Assembly (NCBI GenBank): GCA_036384795.1 | Contig: DASVLP010000070.1 | Location: forward strand, 1-64,000 | DNA length: 64,000 nt | Direction of reading: 5' to 3' | Origin: Andeanibacterium sp036384795 | GTDB lineage: Bacteria > Pseudomonadota > Alphaproteobacteria > Sphingomonadales > Sphingomonadaceae | Translations under genes and position numbers: made by a program | Notes under the pieces: generated by a model | The model's database searches: none | The model's input: only the letters and a program-made list of their open reading frames with translations | What the model was told of the DNA's origin: nothing | Shown here: positions 1-8,532 of the stretch, piece after piece | Layout: each line of letters opens with the position of its first letter | How positions within the stretch are numbered: the stretch's first letter is position 1

Positions 1-533
1 AGCGGCAAGCGATAGAGATGCGCATAAGTGTCGCTCATCAATTCGTCGGCGCGCTTGGTAGCGGCGTAAAGCGACAAGGGATGGTCGGCGCGGTCTTCGA
101 CGCGAAACGGCAGGCTCGCGCCGCCGCCATAGACCGACGACGACGATGCGTAGACCATGTGTTTTACGTCGCCATGCCGCGCCGCTTCGAGCAGATTGAC
201 GTGGCCTGCGAGGTTCGAGCGGACATAGGCGCGCGGGTTTTCCAGCGAATAGCGTACACCCGCCTGCGCACCGAGATGCACGATGCGATCGAAACTCTCG
301 CGCGCCAGCGCCTTGTCGAAAGCAGCATCGTCGGCGAAGTCGAGCCGCAGCATCTCGAACCGGCCGTCGCTACCGTGCGCGATCTCGACGAGCCGTGCTT
401 CCTTGAGCGCCGGATCGTAATAATCGTTGAAATTGTCGATTCCGATCACGCGCTCGCCGCGCGCAAGCAAGGCCTTGGCGACGTGCATACCGATGAACCC
501 GGCCGCGCCGGTAACGAGGATCGCGTTGTCCAT
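1..533 (-). CDS. NAD-dependent UDP-glucuronate 4-epimerase family protein (3' end outside window)
   Basis: An SDR-type sugar-nucleotide epimerase; the first 177 codons lie in the window and the C-terminus runs off the left edge. The start is the ATG at 533. A Rossmann GxxGFIG motif sits at residues 9-15, an AQAGVRYS segment near 89-96 typical of UDP-glucuronate epimerases, an SSSSVYG segment near 130-136, and the catalytic YxxxK at 156-160. The family interconverts UDP-glucuronate and UDP-galacturonate in the cytoplasm for capsule or exopolysaccharide. It lies 39 bases downstream of a UDP-sugar dehydrogenase on the same strand, so the two probably form a surface-polysaccharide operon. Exact substrate is inferred from family resemblance only. 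Confidence 0.87.
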   Translation of the reverse strand, partial: MDNAILVTGAAGFIGMHVAKALLARGERVIGIDNFNDYYDPALKEARLVEIAHGSDGRFEMLRLDFADDAAFDKALARESFDRIVHLGAQAGVRYSLENPRAYVRSNLAGHVNLLEAARHGDVKHMVYASSSSVYGGGASLPFRVEDRADHPLSLYAATKRADELMSDTYAHLYRLP

Positions 534-572
534 GGAAGGGCCTTTAGCGCGGTCGCGGCGGCGCGGCGAGAG

Positions 573-1874
573 TCAGCCGGCCAGCCGCAGCGGCGCCCCG
601 ACGGGCGCGTGACGCGGCTGATCGGGCCAGATCCCGCGCGTGTCGTAGATACGTTTGCTGGCCCGCTCGTCGAGTGGGACCGATTTGAACACGTCGTGAT
701 CGACCAGGACGATCATGATCGGGCAGGTCTCAATCGCGGTGTCGATGTCAATCAGCGCTGCGCCGGTGCCGTCGAACGCGGCAGGCAGCGTGTCGGCATA
801 GGGTTCCACTACGCGAACGCGGTGGCCAAAGCGCTGCGCCAGCGCCGTGGCGATCTTGAGGGCGGGACTTTCGCGGAAATCGTCGATGTTCGCCTTGAAG
901 GCGAGGCCGAGGCACGCGACGGGCACGCTGGGCAGCGCCGCGACAAGCTCGGACGCGCGCTCGATCACGTAATCACATTTGCCGTCATTCACTTCGCGCG
1001 CGGTGCGGATGAGCGGGGTGTTCGCCTTGTCGGCATGGACAAGGAACCATGGGTCGACCGCGATGCAATGCCCTCCCACGCCCGGCCCGGGCGACAGGAT
1101 GTTGACGCGCGGGTGGCGGTTGGCGAGGCGGATCACTTCCCACACGTCCATCCCCATCGCATCGGCAACGATCGACAGCTCGTTGGCGAACGCGATGTTC
1201 ACGTCGCGATAGGCGTTCTCGACCAGCTTGGTCATTTCGGCTGAGCGCGCGTCGGTCAGTATGCATTCGCCGCGCACGAAGCGCTTGTAGAACCGCGCCG
1301 CGCGCTCTGCGCACGCCGGCGTGATCCCGCCGATCGAGCGGTCGTTCGCGGTCAGCTCCACCAGAATGCGCCCGGGCAGCACGCGCTCGGGGCAATAGGC
1401 GATCGCGATGTCGGGCTCGGCGGCGAGACCGGGCAGCTTCAGTTCGGGGCGCTCGGCGGCGATCGCATCGCGCATCGCTTCGCTGGTGCCCACCGGCGAG
1501 GTCGATTCGAGGATCACCGTGTCGCCCGGCTTCAGCACGTGCGCGACTTGCCGCGCGGCCGCCATCACGTAAGTCAGGTCGGGGGTATGGTGCCCATCCT
1601 TGGCGAACGGGGTCGGCACCGCGATGACGAAGAAGTCGGCGGCCTCCATTTCGGTCGACGCGCGCAATGCGCCGCTGCGCACCACCCCTTGGACCAGCCC
1701 GTCCAGATCGACTTCCTCGATATGGATCTCGCCGCGGTTGATCGTCTCGACCACCCGCGCGTTCACGTCGATCCCGATCACCTCGGCGCCGGAGCGCGCA
1801 ACCACCGCGGCGGTCGGCAGCCCGATATAGCCCAGGCCGACCACGCAGACCTTCGGCACCTCGTTCTCGCGCAT
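573..1874 (-). CDS. wecC: UDP-N-acetyl-D-mannosamine dehydrogenase-like nucleotide-sugar dehydrogenase
   Basis: A 433-residue NAD-dependent nucleotide-sugar dehydrogenase of the WecC type, which oxidises the C6 hydroxyl of a UDP-hexose to a uronic acid. The GLGYIG NAD site is at residues 13-18, a YCPERVLPG segment typical of WecC near 160-168, and the catalytic cysteine in GVGGHC is C270. The ATG at 1874 is preferred over a TTG two codons upstream because GAGGA sits 7 bases before it. It is followed by the epimerase at 1-533, which fits a polysaccharide operon. UDP-glucose dehydrogenase is the alternative; the motif wording favours the ManNAc type, but the substrate is not proven. Confidence 0.85.
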   Translation of the reverse strand: MRENEVPKVCVVGLGYIGLPTAAVVARSGAEVIGIDVNARVVETINRGEIHIEEVDLDGLVQGVVRSGALRASTEMEAADFFVIAVPTPFAKDGHHTPDLTYVMAAARQVAHVLKPGDTVILESTSPVGTSEAMRDAIAAERPELKLPGLAAEPDIAIAYCPERVLPGRILVELTANDRSIGGITPACAERAARFYKRFVRGECILTDARSAEMTKLVENAYRDVNIAFANELSIVADAMGMDVWEVIRLANRHPRVNILSPGPGVGGHCIAVDPWFLVHADKANTPLIRTAREVNDGKCDYVIERASELVAALPSVPVACLGLAFKANIDDFRESPALKIATALAQRFGHRVRVVEPYADTLPAAFDGTGAALIDIDTAIETCPIMIVLVDHDVFKSVPLDERASKRIYDTRGIWPDQPRHAPVGAPLRLAG

Positions 1875-1941
1875 GCGCAATTCCTCGCTGATCCGCGAGC
1901 GCTGTTAGGCGCGGCGAGGTAAAGATTGCGGTAACGCCGGG

Positions 1942-1961
1942 CCCGCTCCGGATGGAGCGGG
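1942..1961 (-). terminator. Hairpin between dxs and the wecC-like gene
   Basis: A perfect 8-base stem, CCCGCTCC / GGAGCGGG, with a 4-base loop lies just after the dxs stop codon and before the wecC-like start. There is no clear T-tract, so it may be a weak terminator or an RNA-stabilising hairpin separating the two transcripts. Confidence 0.45.
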
Positions 1962-1970
1962 ACGCGGATG

Positions 1971-3893
1971 TCAGGCCCGCGCCTCTTCGATGCCGGCGCT
2001 GTTGTGGCGCAGCGCCTTCAATGCCGTGGCGACGATGCCGGCGGCGTTGAGGCCGGCTGCTTCGTATTGCCGCTCCGGCGAATCGTGGTCGATGAACAGA
2101 TCGGGCAGGCGCAGGGTGCGGATCTTCAGGCCGGCGTCGGTCAGCCCTTCGTCGCTCGCCAGCGTCAGCACGTGCGCGCCAAGGCCTCCGATCGCACCTT
2201 CCTCGATCGTCACCACCACTTCGTGGGTGACCATCAGGTGGCGGATCAGCTCGCTGTCCAGCGGCTTGGCGAAGCGCAAGTCCGCCACCGTGGTCGACAG
2301 CCCTTTGGCCTCGAGCTGCTCGGCGGCCTTGAGGCTTTCGGCGAGCCGCGTGCCCAGCGAGAGCAGCGCGATCTTGCTGCCTTGCTTTACGATCCGCCCT
2401 TTGCCGATCTCGAGCCGCTGCGGAACTTCCGGCAGCTCGACCCCCACGCCGTTCCCGCGCGGATAGCGGAACGCGATCGGGCCTTCGTCGTACAGCGCGG
2501 CGGTGTGGACCATGTGCACCAGCTCGGCCTCGTCGGCCGCGGCCATGACCACGAAATTGGGCAGCGTTGCGAGGTACGTTACGTCGAAGCTGCCGGCGTG
2601 CGTCGCGCCGTCGGCGCCGACCAGCCCGGCGCGGTCGATCGCGAAGCGGACGGCCAAGTTCTGGATCGCGACGTCGTGCACCACCTGGTCGTAGGCGCGC
2701 TGGAGGAAAGTCGAATAGATCGCGCAGAACGGGCGCATGCCTTGCGCGGCAAGGCCCGCGGCGAACGTCACCGCGTGCTGCTCGGCGATGCCGACGTCGA
2801 ACGTGCGCTCCGGGAATGCCTGCGCGAACTTGTCCAGCCCGGTGCCGGAAGGCATCGCGGCGGTGATCGCACAGACCGTTTCATCCCGTTGCGCTTCAGC
2901 GATGAGGGCGTTGGCGAACACGTTGGTGTAGCTCGGCGGACCGCCGGCGCTCTTGGTCTGCTCGCCGGTGATCACGTCGAATTTCTGCACGCCGTGGTAC
3001 TTGTCGGCGCTCGCCTCGGCGGGCGCGTAGCCTTTGCCCTTCTTGGTCACCACATGGACCAGGCACGGCCCCTCGGCCGCGTCGCGCACGTTCTCCAGCA
3101 CCGGTACCAGCTGGTCGAGATCGTGCCCGTCGATCGGGCCGACGTAATAGAAGCCCAATTCCTCGAACAACGTGCCGCCCATCGCCATGCCCCGGGCGAA
3201 CTCGTCGGTCTTCTTCGCCGCGCGGTGCAGCGGCTCTGGCAGGCGCCGGGCGAACTTGCGCGCGAGCTCGCGCAAGCCGAGGAACTGCGCGCTCGACACC
3301 AGCCGCGCGAGATAGCCCGAGAGGCCGCCGACCGGCGGCGCGATCGACATGTCGTTGTCGTTGAGGATCACCACCAGCCGGTTGCCGGCGGCTTCGGCGT
3401 TGTTCATCGCCTCGTAGGCCATCCCTGCGCTCATCGCGCCGTCGCCGATCACCGCGATCGCCTTGCCGGGCCTGCCGGCAAGCTTGTTGGCGATCGCGAA
3501 GCCGAGTCCCGCGGAGATCGAGGTCGAGCTGTGCGCCGCGCCGAACGGATCGTATTCGCTCTCGCTGCGCCTGGTGAATCCCGAAAGGCCGCCGCCCTGG
3601 CGGATCGTGCGGATGCGGTCGCGCCGGCCGGTGAGGATCTTGTGCGGATAGGCCTGGTGGCCGACGTCCCAGATCAGCCGATCCTCCGGAGTGTCGAACA
3701 CGTAATGCACCGCCACCGTCAGCTCGACGACGCCTAGCCCCGAGCCGAGATGGCCGCCGGTCTGCCCGACCGCGGCGATCATCTCCTGCCGCAATTCGTC
3801 GGCGAGCTGGCGCAGCTGGCGCGGTTCGAGCTTCCTCAGATCGTCGGGGGTCGCGACCGTGTCGAGCAGCGGGGTGGCTGGGTTGCCCGTCAT
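1971..3893 (-). CDS. dxs: 1-deoxy-D-xylulose-5-phosphate synthase
   Basis: A 640-residue thiamine-diphosphate enzyme that condenses pyruvate and glyceraldehyde 3-phosphate to make DXP, the first step of the MEP isoprenoid pathway. The N-terminal half carries TGGHLGS (45-51) and the ThDP motif GDGAMSAG starting at 150 with the downstream NDN near 178-180. The central transketolase-like domain carries GIAEQHAV, and a C-terminal transketolase domain follows. Length and all landmarks match the family. It is followed by a hairpin at 1942-1961 and preceded, after 60 bases, by the Zur-like gene on the same strand. Confidence 0.97.
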   Translation of the reverse strand: MTGNPATPLLDTVATPDDLRKLEPRQLRQLADELRQEMIAAVGQTGGHLGSGLGVVELTVAVHYVFDTPEDRLIWDVGHQAYPHKILTGRRDRIRTIRQGGGLSGFTRRSESEYDPFGAAHSSTSISAGLGFAIANKLAGRPGKAIAVIGDGAMSAGMAYEAMNNAEAAGNRLVVILNDNDMSIAPPVGGLSGYLARLVSSAQFLGLRELARKFARRLPEPLHRAAKKTDEFARGMAMGGTLFEELGFYYVGPIDGHDLDQLVPVLENVRDAAEGPCLVHVVTKKGKGYAPAEASADKYHGVQKFDVITGEQTKSAGGPPSYTNVFANALIAEAQRDETVCAITAAMPSGTGLDKFAQAFPERTFDVGIAEQHAVTFAAGLAAQGMRPFCAIYSTFLQRAYDQVVHDVAIQNLAVRFAIDRAGLVGADGATHAGSFDVTYLATLPNFVVMAAADEAELVHMVHTAALYDEGPIAFRYPRGNGVGVELPEVPQRLEIGKGRIVKQGSKIALLSLGTRLAESLKAAEQLEAKGLSTTVADLRFAKPLDSELIRHLMVTHEVVVTIEEGAIGGLGAHVLTLASDEGLTDAGLKIRTLRLPDLFIDHDSPERQYEAAGLNAAGIVATALKALRHNSAGIEEARA

Positions 3894-3953
3894 GAGCGGC
3901 GCTCTACACGTGTGGAGCTGGCAAGTCGATGAATGGATGGGGCGGCCGGGCCG

Positions 3954-4415
3954 TCAGGCGACGCAAGCGTCGCACAACCCGCGCAGTTCGACCACCGGGC
4001 GGACGTCGGCAAAGCCGTTGCGGTGCCCGGCATCGCGCAACGCGCCGGTCAGCGTGTCGTTGTCGAAATGCGTCGCCTGGCCGCACTTGTCGCAAATCAG
4101 GAAAATGCAGTCGTGCCGACAGCCCGGATGGGTGTTCGCGAGATAGGCGTTGGCGCTCTCGATCCGATTGGCGAGGTTGTTGCGCACGAACAGGTCGAGG
4201 ATCCGGTAGACGCTGTTGGGCGCGACCCGTTTGCCCCGGCTGGCCGAGAGCTTGTCTGCGATGTCGTACGCCGAGGCCGGACGGTCGAACTCGGCGAGCG
4301 CGGCGAACACGTCCGCGCGCATCTCGGTCCACTGCTCGCCCGCCTGCTCAAGCGCGCCTTGCGCCGCCGCGACCAAGCCGGCGCCGGAATGTTCGTGGTG
4401 AGAATGCCTCGCCAT
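3954..4415 (-). CDS. zur: Fur-family metalloregulator, Zur-like
   Basis: A 153-residue Fur-superfamily repressor. The N-terminus is histidine-rich (ARHSHHEHS), a winged-helix region spans roughly residues 28-90 (with PNSVYRILDLF near 66-76), and the dimerisation domain has two CxxC structural zinc pairs, C108/C111 and C148/C151. The C-terminal CDAC pair and the overall layout resemble Zur (zinc uptake regulator) more than Fur or PerR, but a zinc-uptake operon is not adjacent. The start is the ATG at 4415, giving the normal family length; the open frame extends upstream without a credible start. Lies between msrA and dxs on the same strand. Confidence 0.8.
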   Translation of the reverse strand: MARHSHHEHSGAGLVAAAQGALEQAGEQWTEMRADVFAALAEFDRPASAYDIADKLSASRGKRVAPNSVYRILDLFVRNNLANRIESANAYLANTHPGCRHDCIFLICDKCGQATHFDNDTLTGALRDAGHRNGFADVRPVVELRGLCDACVA

Positions 4416-4450
4416 GCGCCGAATATAAGCGCGTGCGGGCGAGGCCGCAA

Positions 4451-5125
4451 TCAGCCGGTCTTGAAGGTGGGGCTGTAGAGGCTGGGGAACAGCTTCTGCA
4501 TCGCCTGGACCTTGGGCACGTCCCAGTAGGTGATGTAGCCCTGGTTCGGGTTGCGCTCCATGAAGTCCTGGTGATGGGCCTCCGCCGGATAGAAGCCCTT
4601 GTAGGGTTCGATCCGGGTGACGATCGTCGAACCCCACACGCCGGATTTCTTCAATTGCGCGAGATAGGCTGCGGCGACCTTCTTCTGCTCCGGCGTCAGC
4701 GGCACCAGTGCGCTGCGATACTGGGTGCCGTGGTCCGGCCCCTGGTAATTGAGCTGGGTCGGGTCCGCGATCACCGAGAAGAAGATGCGCAACAACTGGT
4801 CGTAGCGCACGACTTTCGGATCATAGGTGACCTTGACCGATTCGGCATGGCCGGTCTTCCCGGTCGAGACGGTCTCGTAGTTCGCGTCCGCCTTGCTGCC
4901 GCCCTGATAGCCGGAGATCGCGCTGGTCACGCCCTTGGTGTGGCTGAACACGCCCTCGACGCCCCAGAAGCAGCCGCCCGAGAAGATCGCCGTCTGGCGG
5001 CCGGTTTCATGCGCGGTGACCGCCGCCGCCGGGGTGAGCACGACCTTTTCCTCGGTGGCGTTGGCAGGCTGGCACCCAGCGGCAAAGACCAGGCCGGCAA
5101 TGAGAGCGGCACGCAGATTCTTCAT
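4451..5125 (-). CDS. msrA: Peptide-methionine (S)-S-oxide reductase, predicted lipoprotein
   Basis: A 224-residue MsrA that reduces methionine-S-sulfoxide in proteins. The catalytic GGCFWGVE motif has its cysteine at residue 52. The N-terminus is a lipoprotein signal peptide ending in FAAGC with C18 as the lipidation site, so this enzyme is predicted to work in the periplasm, anchored to a membrane, unlike the usual cytosolic MsrA. The ATG at 5125 overlaps the stop of an upstream 35-residue ORF as ATGA, which fixes the start and suggests translational coupling. A free-methionine-R-sulfoxide reductase is encoded elsewhere in the window at 49681. Confidence 0.92.
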   Translation of the reverse strand: MKNLRAALIAGLVFAAGCQPANATEEKVVLTPAAAVTAHETGRQTAIFSGGCFWGVEGVFSHTKGVTSAISGYQGGSKADANYETVSTGKTGHAESVKVTYDPKVVRYDQLLRIFFSVIADPTQLNYQGPDHGTQYRSALVPLTPEQKKVAAAYLAQLKKSGVWGSTIVTRIEPYKGFYPAEAHHQDFMERNPNQGYITYWDVPKVQAMQKLFPSLYSPTFKTG

Positions 5126-5229
5126 AGCAAGTGTCCCGTTTGCGACGCGATGCTGACCACGATAGCCAGCGCCCCCAATCCGAACCCGATCGCGAAATTC
5201 CGCAACAGCTCGGAGTTGAACAGGTCCAT
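5122..5229 (-). CDS. 35-residue single-span membrane protein coupled to msrA
   Basis: A short ORF starting with ATG at 5229 that encodes 35 residues (MDLFNSELLRNF...TGHLL). After a short amphipathic start the middle, about residues 12-28, is a glycine-containing hydrophobic stretch (GFGLGALAIVV) able to span the membrane. Its TGA stop overlaps the msrA ATG in an ATGA, so the two are probably translated together. The arrangement and the unbroken membrane-like composition support a real gene; no clear ribosome-binding site was seen and no family is recognised. It could assist export or membrane placement of the lipoprotein MsrA (inference). Confidence 0.55.
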   Translation of the reverse strand: MDLFNSELLRNFAIGFGLGALAIVVSIASQTGHLL

Positions 5230-5323
5230 GGCGAATCGCTTTCAACGAGAATCAGTGTGTGCGGCAAAGGCCGTACGGGGCAACCCCTTGCCGAGCGGTG
5301 AATGCAGCGGCACGAAGCCACGC

Positions 5324-6904
5324 ATGCTCGACGCGGTGATCATTGGCGGAGGCCACAATGGCCTTGTGTGCGGATTTTATCTCGCCCGCGCGGGGTTCAA
5401 GGTCAGAATCCATGAAGCGCGCCAAATCGTCGGCGGGGCGGCGGTGACCGAGGAGTTCGCGCCGGGCTTCCGCAATTCGACGGCGAGCTATACCGTCAGC
5501 CTGCTGCAGCCCAAGGTGATCGCCGACATGGCGCTCGAGCGGCGCGGCTATCGGGTGATCGAGCGTCCGCTCGCCAATTTCCTGCCGCTGTCGCAGGCCG
5601 AGGGCGACTATCTGAAAGTCGGCGGCGGCCTCGCCGCGACGCAGGCGGAGCTCGCGCGCTTTTCGGCGAGAGACGCCGCCGCGCTGCCGGCGTGGTACGC
5701 GATGCTCGAGCGGGTCGCCGACGTCTTGCGCGCCCTTGCGCTGACGATCCCGCCCGATGCGCAAGGGGGCCTTCCGGGGCTGCTCGACGCCGCCTTGCAG
5801 GCGCGGCCGCTGGCGAAATTGCCGCTCGCCGCCAAGCGCGAAGTGCTGGCGATGCTCACCCGCTCGGCGCGCGAATTGCTCGACGACTGGTTCGAGAGCG
5901 ACCCGGTGAAAGCCGCCTTCGGGTTCGACGCGGTGGTCGGAAACTACGCGTCCCCCGACATGCCGGGCAGCGCTTACGTGCTGCTGCATCACGTGTTCGG
6001 CGAGGTGAACGGCACGAAAGGCGCATGGGGGCACGTGGTCGGCGGGATGGGGCGGATCACCGGGCTGATGGCCGAGGCCGCGCGCGAGGCCGGGGCGGAG
6101 ATCGTCGTCGGCACGCCGGTCGAGCAGGTCATCGTACGGGAAGGCAAGGCGGCCGGGGTGCGGTTGGCCGGCGGCGAGGAGGTGCGCGCCAGGCGGGTGA
6201 TCGCCAACTGCGGGCCGAAGCTCCTGTTCGGCCGCTTGATCGCGCGCGAGCACCTTCCGGCGGATTTCGCGCTCGCGATGGATCGGTTCAAGCTCGGATC
6301 GGGCTCGCTGCGGATGAATGTCGCGCTGGCCGGACTTCCCAGCTTCGCTTCGCTGCCCGGCGACGGCGAGCACCTGCGGGCAGGGATCATCATGGCGCCG
6401 AGCCTCGATTACATGGACCGGGCGTACCGCGACGCGCGCGCGCAGGGCTTCTCGCAGCGGCCGGTGGTCGAGATGCTGATCCCGAGCCTGGTCGACGACA
6501 GCCTCGCGCCGCCCGGACGGCACGTCGCGAGCCTGTTCTGCCAGCATTGCGATCCCGATTTGCCGGAAAATCGCGAAGCCGAAGCGGTCGACGCGGTGCT
6601 CGACACGGTCGAGCATTTCGCGCCGGGATTTCGCGATCTGATCCTGCACAGCCAGGTGCACACTCCGCGCGGGCTCGAAGCGAAGTTTGCCCTGGTGCGC
6701 GGCGACATCTTCCACGGCCGAATGAGCCTCGACCAACTGTGGGCCGCGCGCCCGGTGCTCGGCGCGGGCAGCTACAAGACGCCGATCGAGGGCCTCTGGC
6801 TATGCGGCGCGGGCACGCATCCGGGCGGCGGCGTGACCGGCGCGCCGGGGCACAACTGCGCGCACGCGATCCTCAGGGGCAGGAGCTGGTGGCGGCGCGG
6901 CTAG
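5324..6904 (+). CDS. FAD-dependent phytoene-desaturase-like oxidoreductase (PYROXD2 type)
   Basis: A 526-residue NAD(P)/FAD-binding oxidoreductase. The dinucleotide-binding motif GGGHNGL is at residues 8-14, followed by the basic and acidic residues of the beta-alpha-beta fold, and a glycine-rich FAD-contact motif near the C-terminus reads CGAGTHPGGGVTGAPG. This pattern fits the phytoene-dehydrogenase-related family that includes PYROXD2; substrates of that family are largely unknown. No carotenoid genes are nearby, so a carotenoid role is not supported. It diverges from the msrA unit, and its TAG shares the palindrome CTAG (6901-6904) with the stop of purH. Confidence 0.85.
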   Translation: MLDAVIIGGGHNGLVCGFYLARAGFKVRIHEARQIVGGAAVTEEFAPGFRNSTASYTVSLLQPKVIADMALERRGYRVIERPLANFLPLSQAEGDYLKVGGGLAATQAELARFSARDAAALPAWYAMLERVADVLRALALTIPPDAQGGLPGLLDAALQARPLAKLPLAAKREVLAMLTRSARELLDDWFESDPVKAAFGFDAVVGNYASPDMPGSAYVLLHHVFGEVNGTKGAWGHVVGGMGRITGLMAEAAREAGAEIVVGTPVEQVIVREGKAAGVRLAGGEEVRARRVIANCGPKLLFGRLIAREHLPADFALAMDRFKLGSGSLRMNVALAGLPSFASLPGDGEHLRAGIIMAPSLDYMDRAYRDARAQGFSQRPVVEMLIPSLVDDSLAPPGRHVASLFCQHCDPDLPENREAEAVDAVLDTVEHFAPGFRDLILHSQVHTPRGLEAKFALVRGDIFHGRMSLDQLWAARPVLGAGSYKTPIEGLWLCGAGTHPGGGVTGAPGHNCAHAILRGRSWWRRG

Positions 6905-8532
6905 TGCCGGAAGTGCCGCATGCCTGTGAACACCATCGCGAGGCCCGCCTCGTCTGCCGCAGCGATCACTTTATCGTCGCCCATTCCGCCGCCGGGCTGG
7001 ATCACCGCGGTCGCGCCGGCTTCGGCCGCGGCCAACAAGCCATCCGGAAACGGGAAGAACGCATCCGACGCGACCGCGCTGCCGACGGTCCGCGGCTCGG
7101 ACCAGCCGGCCGCCTCGGCCGCCTCGCGCGCGCGGATTGCAGCGATGCGCGAAGAATCGCGCCGGTTCATCTGCCCCGCGCCGATCCCGGCGGTAACGCC
7201 GTCCTTGGCATAGACGATCGCGTTCGACTTTACGTGCTTGGCCACGGTCCAGGCGAACAGGCAGTCCTGCAATTCCTGCTCGGTCGGCGCGCGCCTGGTC
7301 ACCACCTTGAGGTCTGCCGGTTCGACATGCCCGTTGTCGCGCGATTGGATCAGCAGCCCGCCGGCGATGGTCTTGAGCTGGAACCCCGGCCGGCGGGGAT
7401 CGGGCAGATCGTCGATCAGCAGCAGGCGCAAGTTCTTCTTGCGCGCGAACGCTGCCCGCGCGGCTTCGTCGGCGCCGGGCGCAATCACCACTTCGGTGAA
7501 GATTGCGGTGATCGCCTCGGCGGTCGGCCCGTCGAGCGGGCGATTGCAGGCGATGATCCCGCCGAACGCCGAAACGCTGTCGCAGGCGAGCGCCTCGCGA
7601 TAGGCCTCGAGCAGGGTTGCGCGTTGCGCGACGCCGCACGGATTGGCGTGCTTGACGATCACCACCGCCGGGTCCTGGCCCTTGAACTCGGCGGCAAGCT
7701 CGAGCGCGGCGTCGGCATCGTTGTAGTTGTTGTAACTGAGCGCTTTGCCCTGCGCCTGCTCGGCTTGGGGAACGCCTTTGATGGCCGCCGCCTGCCCGGT
7801 GTAGATCGCCGCCTGCTGGTGCGGATTCTCGCCGTAACGCAAGGTATCCTTGAGCTTGAACGCCAGCGGCATCGTGGGCACGAACGGGGTCGCCTTCAGC
7901 GCCTCGGGGCCGAGCGGATTGCTGTAGGCATCGCCCCACGCGAACCAGTTCGCGATCGCCGCGTCGTACGATGCCGTGCGGGCGTAGGCCTTGGCCGCCA
8001 TGCGGATGCGGAACGCGGCCGAGGTCGCGCCGCCGTTCGCCCGCAATTCTTCGGCCAGCTCGGCATAGTCGGCCGGATCGGTAACGATCGTGACGAACGC
8101 ATGGTTCTTCGCCGCGGAGCGCACCATCGAAGGGCCGCCGATGTCGATGTTCTCGACGATCTCGTCGCGCGCGGCGCCGCGCGCCACCGTGGCCTCGAAC
8201 GGGTAGAGATTGACCACCACCAGGTCGATCGCGCCGATTCCGTGCGCTTCCATCGCCGAGACGTGCGCCGGATCGTCGCGCACCGCCAGCAGGCCGCCGT
8301 GGACATTGGGGTGCAACGTTTTCACCCGCCCGTCCATCATCTCGGGAAAGCCGGTGAGGTCGGAAATGTCCTTCACCGCCAGCCCAGCTTCGCGCAGCGC
8401 TTTCGCAGTGCCGCCGGTCGAAACCAGCTCGATGCCGAGGCCGGCCAGCGTCCGCCCCAATTCCGCCAAGCCGGCTTTGTCGGACACCGACAGCAGCGCC
8501 CGCTTGATTGTCACCTCGGCCACCGAGCTCAC
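6901..8532 (-). CDS. purH: Bifunctional AICAR transformylase / IMP cyclohydrolase
   Basis: A 543-residue PurH that formylates AICAR and closes the ring to IMP, the last two steps of de novo purine synthesis. The N-terminal cyclohydrolase (MGS-like) domain carries RALLSVSDK and VKTLHPNVHGG, and the C-terminal transformylase domain carries KHANPCG. The start is the GTG at 8532 because it overlaps the TGA of the upstream heparinase-like gene as GTGA; reading frames further upstream lie inside that gene. Third gene of an rpe-heparinase-purH operon. Its stop overlaps the convergent oxidoreductase stop in CTAG. Confidence 0.96.
   Translation of the reverse strand: MSSVAEVTIKRALLSVSDKAGLAELGRTLAGLGIELVSTGGTAKALREAGLAVKDISDLTGFPEMMDGRVKTLHPNVHGGLLAVRDDPAHVSAMEAHGIGAIDLVVVNLYPFEATVARGAARDEIVENIDIGGPSMVRSAAKNHAFVTIVTDPADYAELAEELRANGGATSAAFRIRMAAKAYARTASYDAAIANWFAWGDAYSNPLGPEALKATPFVPTMPLAFKLKDTLRYGENPHQQAAIYTGQAAAIKGVPQAEQAQGKALSYNNYNDADAALELAAEFKGQDPAVVIVKHANPCGVAQRATLLEAYREALACDSVSAFGGIIACNRPLDGPTAEAITAIFTEVVIAPGADEAARAAFARKKNLRLLLIDDLPDPRRPGFQLKTIAGGLLIQSRDNGHVEPADLKVVTRRAPTEQELQDCLFAWTVAKHVKSNAIVYAKDGVTAGIGAGQMNRRDSSRIAAIRAREAAEAAGWSEPRTVGSAVASDAFFPFPDGLLAAAEAGATAVIQPGGGMGDDKVIAAADEAGLAMVFTGMRHFRH

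Noticed and set aside
18..1244. A long plus-strand ORF over the sugar-nucleotide genes
   Set aside because: It is antisense to two clear gene families. Long antisense frames are expected from the high GC content, and the product has no recognisable motif.
1968..3737. A 589-residue plus-strand ORF opposite dxs
   Set aside because: Dxs is unmistakable on the other strand. The antisense product is rich in arginine, histidine and alanine in the way expected of a shadow frame.
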